The notes: generated by a model not told the origin, from the letters alone. A stretch of 21,722 nt of DNA from an uncultured Collinsella sp. (GCA_934621885.1 CAKTUH010000012.1:1-21722), one strand, 5' to 3'; numbered from the stretch's first letter, positions 1-7,599 are shown. Made by a program: numbers and translations.

Positions 1-219
1 TACGTGGCTCCAATCTGCCTCGGGGACTTACTGTACTGGCTATGTACCCATTGCCGTGCATTTAATCACGCGGATTCCCAAAGACCCGAATAACGATTGC
101 TTGATACCGCATACCGAAGTCTCGCACTTTTCCGTGGCAAAGTGCGCTATAGGAGGGCGTCAGCGACTTTGGTTCTGATTCTGAAAATTGGCTTTGACCT
201 GCTGGTTTTATGGAAACGA
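1..219. other. Unassigned region at window edge
   Basis: I recognise no gene here. A plus-strand frame stays open from base 2 to about 178 without an ATG, and the other frames are broken. The translations match nothing I know. A perfect 8-bp inverted repeat (CGCACTTT at 123-130, AAAGTGCG at 139-146, 8-nt spacer) is the only clear structure. No U-tract follows it on either strand, so it is not an intrinsic terminator. The region may hold the edge of a gene outside the window or a degenerate intergenic repeat. Confidence 0.4.
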
Positions 220-255
220 AAAAGCCGGGCTCCCCTGGTGGAGAAGCCCGGCTTT
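220..255 (-). terminator. Rho-independent terminator of the solute-binding protein gene
   Basis: An 11-bp perfect stem (221-231 with 245-255) encloses a 13-nt loop. On the minus strand the 3' arm runs into a U-rich stretch (CTTTTTCGTTT). It sits about 65 nt past the stop codon at 319. Confidence 0.85.
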
Positions 256-318
256 GCGTGTTGAAACCGTGAAGAGGTGTCCTTTCCAGCGTATAGGAGA
301 CACCACCCCTAGCAATAA

Positions 319-1311
319 CTAGCTGTTGAGCTTGTTAATGTCGTCGTCGGTGATGGTGACCTCCTGGCTGGACGACTTGCTTTCGGAGGACGTACCCTCG
401 CTGCTCGAATCGGAGGACGTCGACTCGCTGGATCCGGTGTCGGTCGACTGCACATCGGCGCCCGAGACCGTCTTGGTGGTGAGGTCGTAGGGCATCGTGC
501 CATACCAGACGGAGTGGACCGCCTCGAGCGTGCCATCAACCGTGATACCGTCGAGGGCATCGCTCACGGCGCGGCACAGCTCGTCGTTGGCGGCGAGGCC
601 TGCGACGCCGAGCGTCGAGGGCGTCTCGAGCGTGCCGACGTAAGAGATCTGGCTTATCAGGCGTGCGAGGTAGCCGCCGGCCGTGGAGTCGCAAATCACG
701 TAGTCGACCTCGCCGGACTCGAGCGCCTCAAAGCACTCGTTGATGTTGGAGAAGGTCTTTTGATTGGCCGTGATGCTCTGCTTGGCGAGCGCCTCCTGCG
801 AGGCGGAGGAAGTCTGAACGCCCAGGGTGGCGGTGTTAAGCGTTTCGGTGGAGACGCTCAGCGACTCGCCGTCGCTCGTCTTTCCGAACACGGCGGCGGC
901 GTCGTACAGGCAGGTGCCAAGCGAGCTGATGCCATCGTCCGTGGACTTGATGTCGCCAACGAAGATGTCGGCCTTCTTGTCGCTGAGTGCAGAATCAGCC
1001 GAGGACGCATCGACAAAGGCGACCTTGAGGCCCATGCGGCATGCAAGGGCACGGGCGGCATCGACCGCATAGCCCGTGAGGTTTCCGTCGGCGTCCTGCA
1101 TAGCCTGCGGGGCGTCAGACGTATCGAGGGCGACCGTCAGAGTTCCCGGCGTGACCAGGGCATCGTCCGACACCGTGGGGGTGACGGTCTCGCGCTCGAT
1201 CTGGTCAATCGTGGGCGTCGTGAGCGAGGACAACGGGTTGAGTGCGCATCCACTCAGGCCCAAAACGGCAATGACCGCCGCGGTCCCAGCACCTAACCGA
1301 GCCGCGTGCAT
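319..1311 (-). CDS. Family-3 amino-acid ABC transporter substrate-binding lipoprotein
   Basis: This is a 330-residue predicted lipoprotein that would capture a polar amino acid or similar solute outside the cell and deliver it to an ABC permease. The N-terminus is a lipoprotein signal: a hydrophobic stretch ending in the lipobox LSGC, with Cys22 as the likely lipidated residue. Residues about 50-270 read as an SBP_bac_3 fold, with phrases such as TPGTLTVALD, GYAVDAARALA and KKADIFVGDI. The last 50 residues are a Ser/Thr/Asp-rich low-complexity tail. I chose the ATG at 1311 because GAGGGG lies 7 nt upstream and it puts the signal peptide at the start. ATG 1329 is also possible. The frame stays open upstream, with ATGs at 1548 and 1620, but those starts would bury the signal sequence. 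No permease or ATPase gene is adjacent, so it is an orphan and its ligand cannot be told. Confidence 0.85.
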   Translation of the reverse strand: MHAARLGAGTAAVIAVLGLSGCALNPLSSLTTPTIDQIERETVTPTVSDDALVTPGTLTVALDTSDAPQAMQDADGNLTGYAVDAARALACRMGLKVAFVDASSADSALSDKKADIFVGDIKSTDDGISSLGTCLYDAAAVFGKTSDGESLSVSTETLNTATLGVQTSSASQEALAKQSITANQKTFSNINECFEALESGEVDYVICDSTAGGYLARLISQISYVGTLETPSTLGVAGLAANDELCRAVSDALDGITVDGTLEAVHSVWYGTMPYDLTTKTVSGADVQSTDTGSSESTSSDSSSEGTSSESKSSSQEVTITDDDINKLNS

Positions 1312-1654
1312 CAAGCTGCCCCTCACCATGTCCACTACCCTGCCTTCTGTGTCGTATACGATCCGTGCGTTGCGCGGAATATCGGGTTGTTCCCACCAGC
1401 TGACCTGGTATTTGACCCCACACTTGCGCACCGGGGTGTTTGCTCGGGAGGCCGTAGCCACCTTCACGACTGGCCCGCTCGCCCGCGAGGCGGTATTGCC
1501 CCAAAGAAAGTAGAACGGACGGTGCGGCTTACATCTAGGACGCGCCATGATCGCGCCGCGCGCACGCGGTCGCTTACGTGGATCCCTTTGACCGCGTCTG
1601 TCTTGGACTAGGATGGACATTTCGTCCGTCCGCAACCACAGCCTGGCAGGAACG
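1312..1654 (-). promoter_or_regulatory. Long (about 340 nt) leader of the solute-binding protein gene
   Basis: From the predicted start site near 1654 to the ATG at 1311 the transcript has a leader of about 340 nt. It contains a perfect 8-bp hairpin (1564-1571 with 1590-1597, 18-nt loop). It also stays open in the reading frame of the downstream gene, so part of it could be translated from ATG 1620 or 1548. Codon choice there is less GC-biased at third positions than in the lipoprotein. I could not match it to a known riboswitch class. Confidence 0.4.
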
Positions 1655-1660
1655 TAGCGC

Positions 1661-1689
1661 ATTATAGCTAAGTTCAAGCTAAAGTTTAA
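1661..1689 (-). promoter_or_regulatory. Sigma-70-type promoter of the solute-binding protein gene
   Basis: On the minus strand a perfect TATAAT (1661-1666) lies 17 nt downstream of TTAAAC (1684-1689), a weak -35. The surroundings are AT-rich, unlike the flanks. Confidence 0.6.
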
Positions 1690-1810
1690 GGTTAGGGACG
1701 TCATTCGCACCGTGAGCACAGATTTCGCAGGTCGGAGCGGACCATTCATGCCCGGATTAAGCCCGTCGCTCCCCTGCGGGGAGCTCCGGAGCACCTGTTT
1801 TAGGATGCCT

Positions 1811-2027
1811 TGGCCAAAAAATGGCAAATATGAGTACTGTTACCAATTTAGTGACAGGCAATTTTGGTCTCTCAGGCAGATTTTGCACTCATTGCCGCCG
1901 ACTTGATGTCTAGGTATTCCACATTTGTTTATTATCTTCTTACTTTTTGGCGACTCCGAGTCCAAAATTCCTTGATTTTGCTGTTACTGATTTAGTGACA
2001 GTACTCATATTTGCCATTTTTTGGCCA
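1811..2027. repeat. 217-bp terminal-inverted-repeat element, copy 1
   Basis: The 33-nt left end (1811-1843) and right end (1995-2027) are inverted copies matching at 32 of 33 positions; the single difference still allows a G-U pair. Each end starts TGGCCAAAAAATGG and contains TGAGTACTGT. Just inside the left end CTGTTAC pairs with GTGACAG (1838-1844, 1851-1857). A similar hairpin overlaps the right end. The AT-rich interior holds no convincing gene. A related element lies at 16388-16617. I see no clear target-site duplication. It starts 36 nt past the stop of the gene ending at 2063. A non-autonomous mobile element or a large structured intergenic repeat are both possible. Confidence 0.8.
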
Positions 2028-2062
2028 GCACATATAAGTAACCCCCTCTATTCAAGGTGAAA

Positions 2063-3175
2063 TCAGGCTGGCTTAAGCCCAAAACACGCCCGCAGCGTGT
2101 TAAGCAATGCCTCTTGTTTCCCCCTGCGAGCATCGACACGGTTTCGATACCGCTTGCCCATGCGTTGATGGATACGCCATGCGAGTGCTTCCATTGCTTC
2201 CATGTCGCAGAGCATCTCGTTGTTGACCGTCGCGACCTCGATTCCCATAGTAATCAAGCCCGTGTTGCGTTTTTCATCATGGATACGTCCCCTCCGGGAG
2301 GAATGGCCCAACTCACCGTTGTATTCCAGGTCAAACCGGGCTGCTTCCTGATACGCATCGCAAACTGCATGCGGCATCCCCGAGATTGCCTGCGCACGGT
2401 CGTTGAACTCAATCTTGTAATCGGTCTTAAAAGGACCGCAGGCAAATCCCCCATAGGAAAACGGAAACGAAAACAGGGCGAGCATGATGCATTCCATGGG
2501 TGAACGCAGGTTTTCCGACAGATAGGGGCACAGGCGCCGCAGCTGTTTGGCTGCACTCCCTTTGCAAGCTGCGAGGTATTCTGCCAGGCGATCGGGTGTC
2601 AGCACCGGTTCGACCTCAAAGTAGCCCACATCCGCAGGCTGGTCCTTGTCCTTTGCCAATCTGTTCACGACAGGCGACGTATAGGGAGGCAGATACTCAC
2701 CTCGGTCGCTCAGTGAAATCTTGGAGCACAGCTCCTGGGCCAGGGCAAATGCCTGAATGCAGCCAACCTCGCGCGCAACGGCAACGCAAAGGGCCTCGGA
2801 AGATAGGCTGTACACCCCCGGTTCCACCTCTAAAATCGAGCCGGCCGGCAACCCCGCGGAGCAGACAGACCAACTCACGCCAGGCATGCGACGGCGCTGT
2901 GCCGCAGACCCCACTAGCAGGCACAGGTCTTCTTGCACCTCGCCGCTTTTAGCTCCGATCCGTACCAGGTCGGGAAGATAGATATCCTCGGTCGAGGGCG
3001 ATGACGCGCTCAGTACGCGGCGTTCCTCCTCGGGTTCGAGGTCCTTCCAGCCGATGTAGCCCATCTGCCGGCGCTCGGCTCGAATCATGCGCAGCGCCGA
3101 GGCGCCCGTCAGGATTACGGATGCCGCTAACTGCTCGCTTGTCGGCTTGCTGCGCTGCCCGATCTTTATTGCCAT
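2063..3175 (-). CDS. AbiEi/DUF559-like protein with a Vsr-type nuclease-fold C-terminus
   Basis: I do not recognise the family with certainty. The 370-residue product has a poorly characterised first 220 residues. The C-terminal third follows the pattern of AbiEi C-terminal and DUF559/Vsr-like endonuclease-fold domains: SPMEC (Glu228), then FDLEYNG (Asp282, Glu284), His291, Asp300 and Arg303, then a hydrophobic strand GIEVATV. Those acidic residues would be the candidate PD-(D/E)XK site. The ATG at 3175 follows AGGGGTGG by about 5 nt and begins 11 nt after the comF stop. A TTG at 3193 would overlap comF. It is thus probably co-transcribed and translationally coupled with comF. AbiEi is normally an antitoxin paired with an AbiEii nucleotidyltransferase, and no such partner is present. 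Function is unknown. Confidence 0.7.
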   Translation of the reverse strand: MAIKIGQRSKPTSEQLAASVILTGASALRMIRAERRQMGYIGWKDLEPEEERRVLSASSPSTEDIYLPDLVRIGAKSGEVQEDLCLLVGSAAQRRRMPGVSWSVCSAGLPAGSILEVEPGVYSLSSEALCVAVAREVGCIQAFALAQELCSKISLSDRGEYLPPYTSPVVNRLAKDKDQPADVGYFEVEPVLTPDRLAEYLAACKGSAAKQLRRLCPYLSENLRSPMECIMLALFSFPFSYGGFACGPFKTDYKIEFNDRAQAISGMPHAVCDAYQEAARFDLEYNGELGHSSRRGRIHDEKRNTGLITMGIEVATVNNEMLCDMEAMEALAWRIHQRMGKRYRNRVDARRGKQEALLNTLRACFGLKPA

Positions 3176-3186
3176 CTGAACCACCC

Positions 3187-3993
3187 CTACCAAACGCGTG
3201 CGATAGCAAGGCCATCGACGGCCGCAGCGCCGGCACGCCTGAGTTCCGCCGACGCAGCGGCCATGGTCGCGCCCGTGGTAATGACGTCATCGATGAGCAG
3301 CAGGCGGAGGCCGCGCACGTCCTCAACGGTCTCGTACATACCTCGGGCGCGTTCACGGCGTTCTTCACGACCGAGTTCGCGCTGGTCGCCATGGCCGTAT
3401 TTAACGAGGGCGTCGATCAACGGAACACCCGACAGCTCGCAAAATGGGCGCGCGATGGCTTCCATATGATCGAAGCCGCGTCGCCGAAACGCCGCCGCCG
3501 TCGCGGGCACAAACACCACCGCATCGGCGCCGGACAACACACCGCCGTAGCGTTCGGGTGCCGCGACCTGGGCATGTAAGGCGGTGTCGTATAGCAGCTC
3601 CGCTAGATACGACGCCAGGCGTCGCTCGCCCGCGTCTTTGTACGCTTTAATGATGCGCGGCAGCGGGTGCACATAGACGGCGCACGCCAAGCAGCGATCG
3701 AGCGCCTCGGCCATTGCCGAGGACGCGCCCTCGACCGAGCACTCGGTACACAGCAGGTCTCCAAACGGGGCGCCGCATCGGGTGCAGCTATGGCGCGGGT
3801 CTATGAGCGTAAACGCCGACAGACAGTCTTGGCAAATAAGCGCACCGGCGCGCTCGCAACCGGCGCATCGCGTGGGCGACAACGCCTCAAGCGCTTCGTG
3901 TGCCGCGCGCTCGGCAAACGGTAGTAATTCATCCGCAAACGGTAGGACGCCAACACCTTGCAAGCGACCCAACACATTCAAATGCCTCTTCAA
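3187..3993 (-). CDS. comF: ComF family phosphoribosyltransferase-like protein
   Basis: This is a 268-residue ComF homologue. ComF proteins act in natural transformation, helping DNA uptake or processing after entry. The N-terminal part has paired zinc-binding motifs (CAGC, CQDC, CTRC, CTEC). The C-terminal part is a type I phosphoribosyltransferase fold with the PRPP loop LLLIDDVITTGAT and the upstream FVPATAAAFRRRGFDH segment typical of the family. The start is the TTG at 3993, because AGGGAGGG lies 7 nt upstream; the next in-frame alternatives lack a good ribosome site. That SD forms one arm of a 12-bp stem, so initiation may be controlled. The AbiEi-like gene follows after 11 nt. No other competence gene is nearby. 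Coriobacteriia are not well known for natural transformation, so the cellular role is inferred from the family only. Confidence 0.9.
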   Translation of the reverse strand: MKRHLNVLGRLQGVGVLPFADELLPFAERAAHEALEALSPTRCAGCERAGALICQDCLSAFTLIDPRHSCTRCGAPFGDLLCTECSVEGASSAMAEALDRCLACAVYVHPLPRIIKAYKDAGERRLASYLAELLYDTALHAQVAAPERYGGVLSGADAVVFVPATAAAFRRRGFDHMEAIARPFCELSGVPLIDALVKYGHGDQRELGREERRERARGMYETVEDVRGLRLLLIDDVITTGATMAAASAELRRAGAAAVDGLAIARVW

Positions 3994-3996
3994 GAC

Positions 3997-4032
3997 ACAA
4001 CCCTCCCTACGTTCGGTCGCAGGGAGGGTTGT
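3997..4032 (-). promoter_or_regulatory. SD-sequestering hairpin in the comF leader
   Basis: A perfect 12-bp inverted repeat (3997-4008 with 4021-4032, 12-nt loop) ends 3 nt before the comF TTG. On the minus strand its 3' arm contains the comF ribosome site AGGGAGGG and its 5' arm is the complementary CCCTCCCT. No U-tract follows, so it fits translational control better than termination. Confidence 0.65.
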
Positions 4033-4044
4033 TGATTCAGCGCT

Positions 4045-4075
4045 ATGATACCCCGATGCACTCGGGGCAGGACAA
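4045..4075 (-). promoter_or_regulatory. Candidate comF promoter
   Basis: On the minus strand TATCAT (4045-4050) lies 19 nt after TTGTCC (4070-4075). The spacer is longer than ideal and contains a 6-bp hairpin (4051-4056 with 4062-4067). GGGGTATCAT also occurs at the candidate tmk promoter. Confidence 0.35.
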
Positions 4076-4095
4076 GTTAAATCCGCTCGCGGGCG

Positions 4096-5796
4096 TTATT
4101 CGCCGGCAGGCGGTTGCGGTGCGGACGAGTTTTGGGTCGAGCCCTCGCCACCATCTTGACGCGGCTTGCGGGAACGACGACGGCGGCGGCGCTTCTGGCC
4201 CTGGTCGGCCGAATCCTCGCCACCATGATCTTCGCGCGACTCGCGTTCGTCGCGAGCGGCGCCGCGCGTGGCCTTGGCAGCCGCCCCTCCGCCGTCTCCA
4301 GGACGACGACGCGTGACCTTGACCTCGCCATCCGAGACTTGATCGGCCACAGAAGGCACCGAGGGCTTTTGCTGCGTGCCCGAGGAATGGCGACGGCGCG
4401 GACGCGGAGCGCGCTCGTCATCGTTGCGCTGCTTGCCACCCTTGTCGGCAGGAGCATCGGAACCCGAGCCGCCCTTGGGAGCGGCACCGGCCTCGCGAGC
4501 GGCTGCTGCGCGGAAGGCGTCCTCGCGCTCCTCGCTCGACAAATGACGACGACGACGGCGCGTGGGGTTCATGCCACCGCCGCGATTCTGCTGCTGGGGC
4601 TGATGAGCCTCGCGCTCGCGGGAGGTATTCTTACCTGCAGCCGCGGCCTCGCCAGCATCGCCCGAGCCCGCACGCTTGCGACGGCGACGGCCACCGGCGG
4701 CTTCCTCGGCCTCGGGCGCTTCGGCCTTACCGCGACCCTTACCGCGGCCACGGCCCTCGCCCTGGCTCTGAGCAGCGCGAGCATCGGCATCTGCATCGCG
4801 ACGACGGCGCTTGGGCATCGACGTGCCCGCCAAGCGATCGGCGCTCGACAGGCCATCGCCCACGTCGACGCCGTTCTCGCGGTCGAGCTCCATAAGCGCC
4901 AGGCGCATCTCGGGCGACTCGATGCGCTCGAGCACATCGCGCGTCACGCAGTCGGGACGGCAGTTGCAACCCTGCTCGGCGGCCTTCTTTTTGCAGCCCT
5001 CGGAGCAGGTCATATCGGCCAGGTTGACCTTAAAGACTTTGCCGTTCTCCAGGCGCAACACCAGCTGCTCACGCGGGGTGTCGTATTCCTGGATGCGCGC
5101 CTTGCCAAGCGGCGTATCGATAAGCGTCTTCTTTTTGGGCGCACGGCTCTTAAAGTCCTTGTACGCCTCGAACTCGTAGCGCAGACAGCACATCAGGCGG
5201 CCGCAGACGCCGCTGATCTTGGAGGAATTGAGCGGCAGGTCCTGCTCTTTTGCCATGCGGATCGAAACCGGCTCAAACTGTCCGCCAAAGCGCGTGCAGC
5301 AGAGCTCCTGGCCGCACTGGGCATAGCCGCCCACCAGGCGGGTCTCGTCGCGCACGCCGATCTGGCGCATGTCGACGCGAATGTGCAGCGTCGAAGACAG
5401 ATCCTTGACGAGCTGGCGAAAATCGACGCGCTCCTCGGCCGCAAAGTAGAACACGGCCTTCTCGCCGCCAAACAGGTACTCGACGCCGACCGGCTTCATC
5501 TCGAGGTCGAGCTCCTTGACCAGGCGGCGGAAGTCGACCATGGCCTCGTCACCCTGGATGGCCAGGTCATCGGCAAGCTGCAGGTCGATGTCGCTCGCCA
5601 CGCGCAGCACGGGCTTGAGCGGCTGACCGATCTCGTCGAGCGGCACCTCGAAGGGATCGGCCGTGACCAGGCCGATCTCGGTTCCGCGCTCGGTAGAACA
5701 AATGGCATAATCGGCCTCGAGGATATCCAGGTCCTGCGGGTCGAACCACAGGTCGCGCGAGGCGTAGGTAAACTTAACGGGTACGACTAACGGCAT
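4096..5796 (-). CDS. ricT: RicT/YaaT-like PSP1 protein with long arginine-rich tail
   Basis: The 566-residue protein begins with a PSP1 domain (about residues 1-260). Its hallmark cysteines are CGQELCC (161, 166, 167) and VCGRLMCC (198, 203, 204). In Bacillus, RicT works with RicA and RicF to direct RNase Y to mRNA, and the complex carries iron-sulfur clusters; this is family knowledge. Bacillus RicT is roughly half this length. Here an extra cysteine group follows (264, 268, 277, 279, 283). Residues 325-566 then form a disordered Arg/Gly/Ala/Glu-rich tail with repeated basic blocks (KRRRR, GGRRRRKR, RRRRRH, KRRRRRR). Such a tail suggests RNA or polyphosphate binding. Its ATG overlaps the holB stop by 10 nt (ATGccgtTAG), implying coupled translation. 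tmk-holB-ricT clustering matches the tmk-holB-yaaT order of Firmicutes. Confidence 0.9.
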   Translation of the reverse strand: MPLVVPVKFTYASRDLWFDPQDLDILEADYAICSTERGTEIGLVTADPFEVPLDEIGQPLKPVLRVASDIDLQLADDLAIQGDEAMVDFRRLVKELDLEMKPVGVEYLFGGEKAVFYFAAEERVDFRQLVKDLSSTLHIRVDMRQIGVRDETRLVGGYAQCGQELCCTRFGGQFEPVSIRMAKEQDLPLNSSKISGVCGRLMCCLRYEFEAYKDFKSRAPKKKTLIDTPLGKARIQEYDTPREQLVLRLENGKVFKVNLADMTCSEGCKKKAAEQGCNCRPDCVTRDVLERIESPEMRLALMELDRENGVDVGDGLSSADRLAGTSMPKRRRRDADADARAAQSQGEGRGRGKGRGKAEAPEAEEAAGGRRRRKRAGSGDAGEAAAAGKNTSREREAHQPQQQNRGGGMNPTRRRRRHLSSEEREDAFRAAAAREAGAAPKGGSGSDAPADKGGKQRNDDERAPRPRRRHSSGTQQKPSVPSVADQVSDGEVKVTRRRPGDGGGAAAKATRGAARDERESREDHGGEDSADQGQKRRRRRRSRKPRQDGGEGSTQNSSAPQPPAGE

Positions 5797-6914
5797 TTCA
5801 GTGCCTTCCTGATATCGAACAGCATGACCTCGATGGCCAGCTGGGGAGTAACGTTTCTGGCGATGTTGCGCTCGGCGGTCGCGACTGCCTCGAGCGCCCG
5901 GGTGGCACCCGCAACATTCGTCGCGGCGGCAAGCCGACCGATCGTATCGCGCACGTCCTCGTTCACCACGTCGGCTGCCTCATCCTGAAGCGTCAGCAGC
6001 ACGTCGCGCATGAGCGTCCGCGCGCTCGCCAGCGCTTCCATGATACCCGAACGCTCGCGCGCGTTGAGTTCGCGCTTGTTGCGGTCCTCAAGCTGCTTCA
6101 ATGCTCCACGCGACAGGTAGTCGGCGTTTTGCTCGAGCACCTTTTCCTGCGTGGACTTGACCTCGGCGAGCGGCGCCTTGACGGCGACGATGAGCGACTT
6201 GGCGCGACTGAGCACATCGGCCTCGTCGGCAGCGATGAGCGAGTCGATGGCGCGGACCATCTGACGGCGGGCGTCCTGACGCTCGGCGCTCTTAAGGAAC
6301 TCGATACCACGCGTGGGGCTTCCCGCCACGGCGACGGCCATGCGGCAGCGCGCGGGGTCCTGGCCGGTGGCGCGGCTCACGGCCTGCGCGGCGACGGCGG
6401 GCGATACCAGCCGAAACGGCACGCACTGGCAGCGGCTCACAATGGTGGGCAGCATTACGTCGGCCGAGGTGCCCAGCAGGATGAACATGACGCCCTCGGG
6501 CGGCTCCTCAAGCGTTTTGAGCAGCGCATTGGCGGTGTTGGCACGCAGCTGCTCGGCGCGATCGATGATGTAGACCTTTGCCTTGGCGCGGATGGGTGCG
6601 AGGGGCACGTCGTCGAGGAGCTCGCGGGTCTGGGCGATGAGGTAGCCTGTGGCGCTCTCGGGCGTGTAATAGTGCACGTCGGGGTGCGTATGGCGCGCGA
6701 CGCGCACACAGCTGTCGCACGATCCGCAGCCGTCCTGCTCGCACAGGAATGCCTGGGCAAGCGCCCATGCGGCGTCGAGCTTGCCGGCACCGGGAGCGCC
6801 CAAGAACAGGTAGGCGTGCGATGCGCGGCCGCTGGCGATAGCGTTGGTCAAAAAGTCGCGCACGCGCTCTTGGGTGTCGAGCTTGGCGAGCAGGCTTGCC
6901 TGAGCGGGGGCCAT
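5787..6914 (-). CDS. holB: DNA polymerase III delta-prime subunit
   Basis: The 375-residue AAA+ clamp-loader subunit helps load the sliding clamp during replication. A Walker A motif GAPGAGK is at residues 39-45. A four-cysteine zinc module (58, 63, 66, 69) follows, as is usual for the delta-prime/gamma branch. TLEEPPEGVMFIL and the SRC motif (IVSRCQ) come later, and the C-terminus is helical. The ATG at 6914 is 1 nt after the tmk stop and has AGGAGG 9 nt upstream, inside tmk. A longer reading from 6980 would overlap tmk and has no comparable support. The gene overlaps ricT by 10 nt, so all three genes read as one coupled operon. Confidence 0.93.
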   Translation of the reverse strand: MAPAQASLLAKLDTQERVRDFLTNAIASGRASHAYLFLGAPGAGKLDAAWALAQAFLCEQDGCGSCDSCVRVARHTHPDVHYYTPESATGYLIAQTRELLDDVPLAPIRAKAKVYIIDRAEQLRANTANALLKTLEEPPEGVMFILLGTSADVMLPTIVSRCQCVPFRLVSPAVAAQAVSRATGQDPARCRMAVAVAGSPTRGIEFLKSAERQDARRQMVRAIDSLIAADEADVLSRAKSLIVAVKAPLAEVKSTQEKVLEQNADYLSRGALKQLEDRNKRELNARERSGIMEALASARTLMRDVLLTLQDEAADVVNEDVRDTIGRLAAATNVAGATRALEAVATAERNIARNVTPQLAIEVMLFDIRKALKCR

Positions 6915-6915
6915 G

Positions 6916-7599
6916 TTACTCAGCCTCCTGGGCGAGCGCGGCGGCGACAGCATCTTGGGGAATGTCAAGGCCGTGCGCACGAACCAGCTCGACCGTCTGC
7001 GCGAAGACGTCTGCGATCGACGCAGCGGCGTCGATGAGCTTTACGCGGTCTGGCTCCTCGGCAGCAATGGCACAAAATCCCTGATAGACACGCTCCTGGA
7101 AGGCCATGCCCTTGGCCTCCATGCGATCGGCCGCACCGCGGGCCGCCATGCGCAGCGCCGCCTGCTCGGGCGTGATGTGATAGACGAGCGTGAGCGCCGG
7201 ATGCGTACCGGCGACAGCCAGGTTGTTGGCGTCGCGTACCATCTGGCGATCGAGGCCATCGGCAAACGCCTGGTAGCAGGTCGTGGAATCGTAGAAGCGG
7301 TCGCACAGGACCACCTTGCCGGCCGCAAGGGCGGGCGCGATGACCTCGTGCACCAGCTGGGCACGCGCGGCCTCGTAGAGCAGCAGCTCGCAGGTATCGC
7401 CCATCGCCGTGTTGGCGGGGTCGAGCAGCAGGGCGCGGATCTTTTCGCTGATGGCGGTGCCGCCCGGCTCGCGCAGAGTTACGACCTGATAGCCGGCAAA
7501 GTCGAGCGCGCGGGCCAGCAGGCGCGCCTGCGTGGACTTGCCGGCGCCATCGACGCCCTCGAGCGTAATGAAGCTATGTTGAGCGGGCTCAAAAGCCAT
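6916..7599 (-). CDS. tmk: Thymidylate kinase
   Basis: The 227-residue enzyme phosphorylates dTMP to dTDP with ATP in the cytosol, an essential step in dTTP synthesis. The P-loop is GVDGAGKST (15-23). REPGGT (43-48) and DRFYDSTTCYQ (100-110) form the dTMP-binding motifs, and the ARGAADR segment fits the LID. Length is close to the family norm. AAGGGG lies about 8 nt before the ATG. It is the first gene of a three-gene operon with holB and ricT. Confidence 0.96.
   Translation of the reverse strand: MAFEPAQHSFITLEGVDGAGKSTQARLLARALDFAGYQVVTLREPGGTAISEKIRALLLDPANTAMGDTCELLLYEAARAQLVHEVIAPALAAGKVVLCDRFYDSTTCYQAFADGLDRQMVRDANNLAVAGTHPALTLVYHITPEQAALRMAARGAADRMEAKGMAFQERVYQGFCAIAAEEPDRVKLIDAAASIADVFAQTVELVRAHGLDIPQDAVAAALAQEAE

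Noticed and set aside
1312..1827. Extending the lipoprotein to ATGs at 1548, 1620 or 1827
   Set aside because: A lipobox about 100 or more residues in would not work as a signal peptide, and the 1827 start lies upstream of the predicted promoter and inside the repeat.
1811..2027. CRISPR repeat or phage attachment site
   Set aside because: The repeats are inverted, not direct, there is no spacer periodicity, and there are no cas, integrase or tRNA genes nearby.
4114..5790. A 558-codon plus-strand frame opposite ricT
   Set aside because: It is antisense to ricT and its Ala/Leu/Arg-rich composition is a mirror of ricT codon bias.
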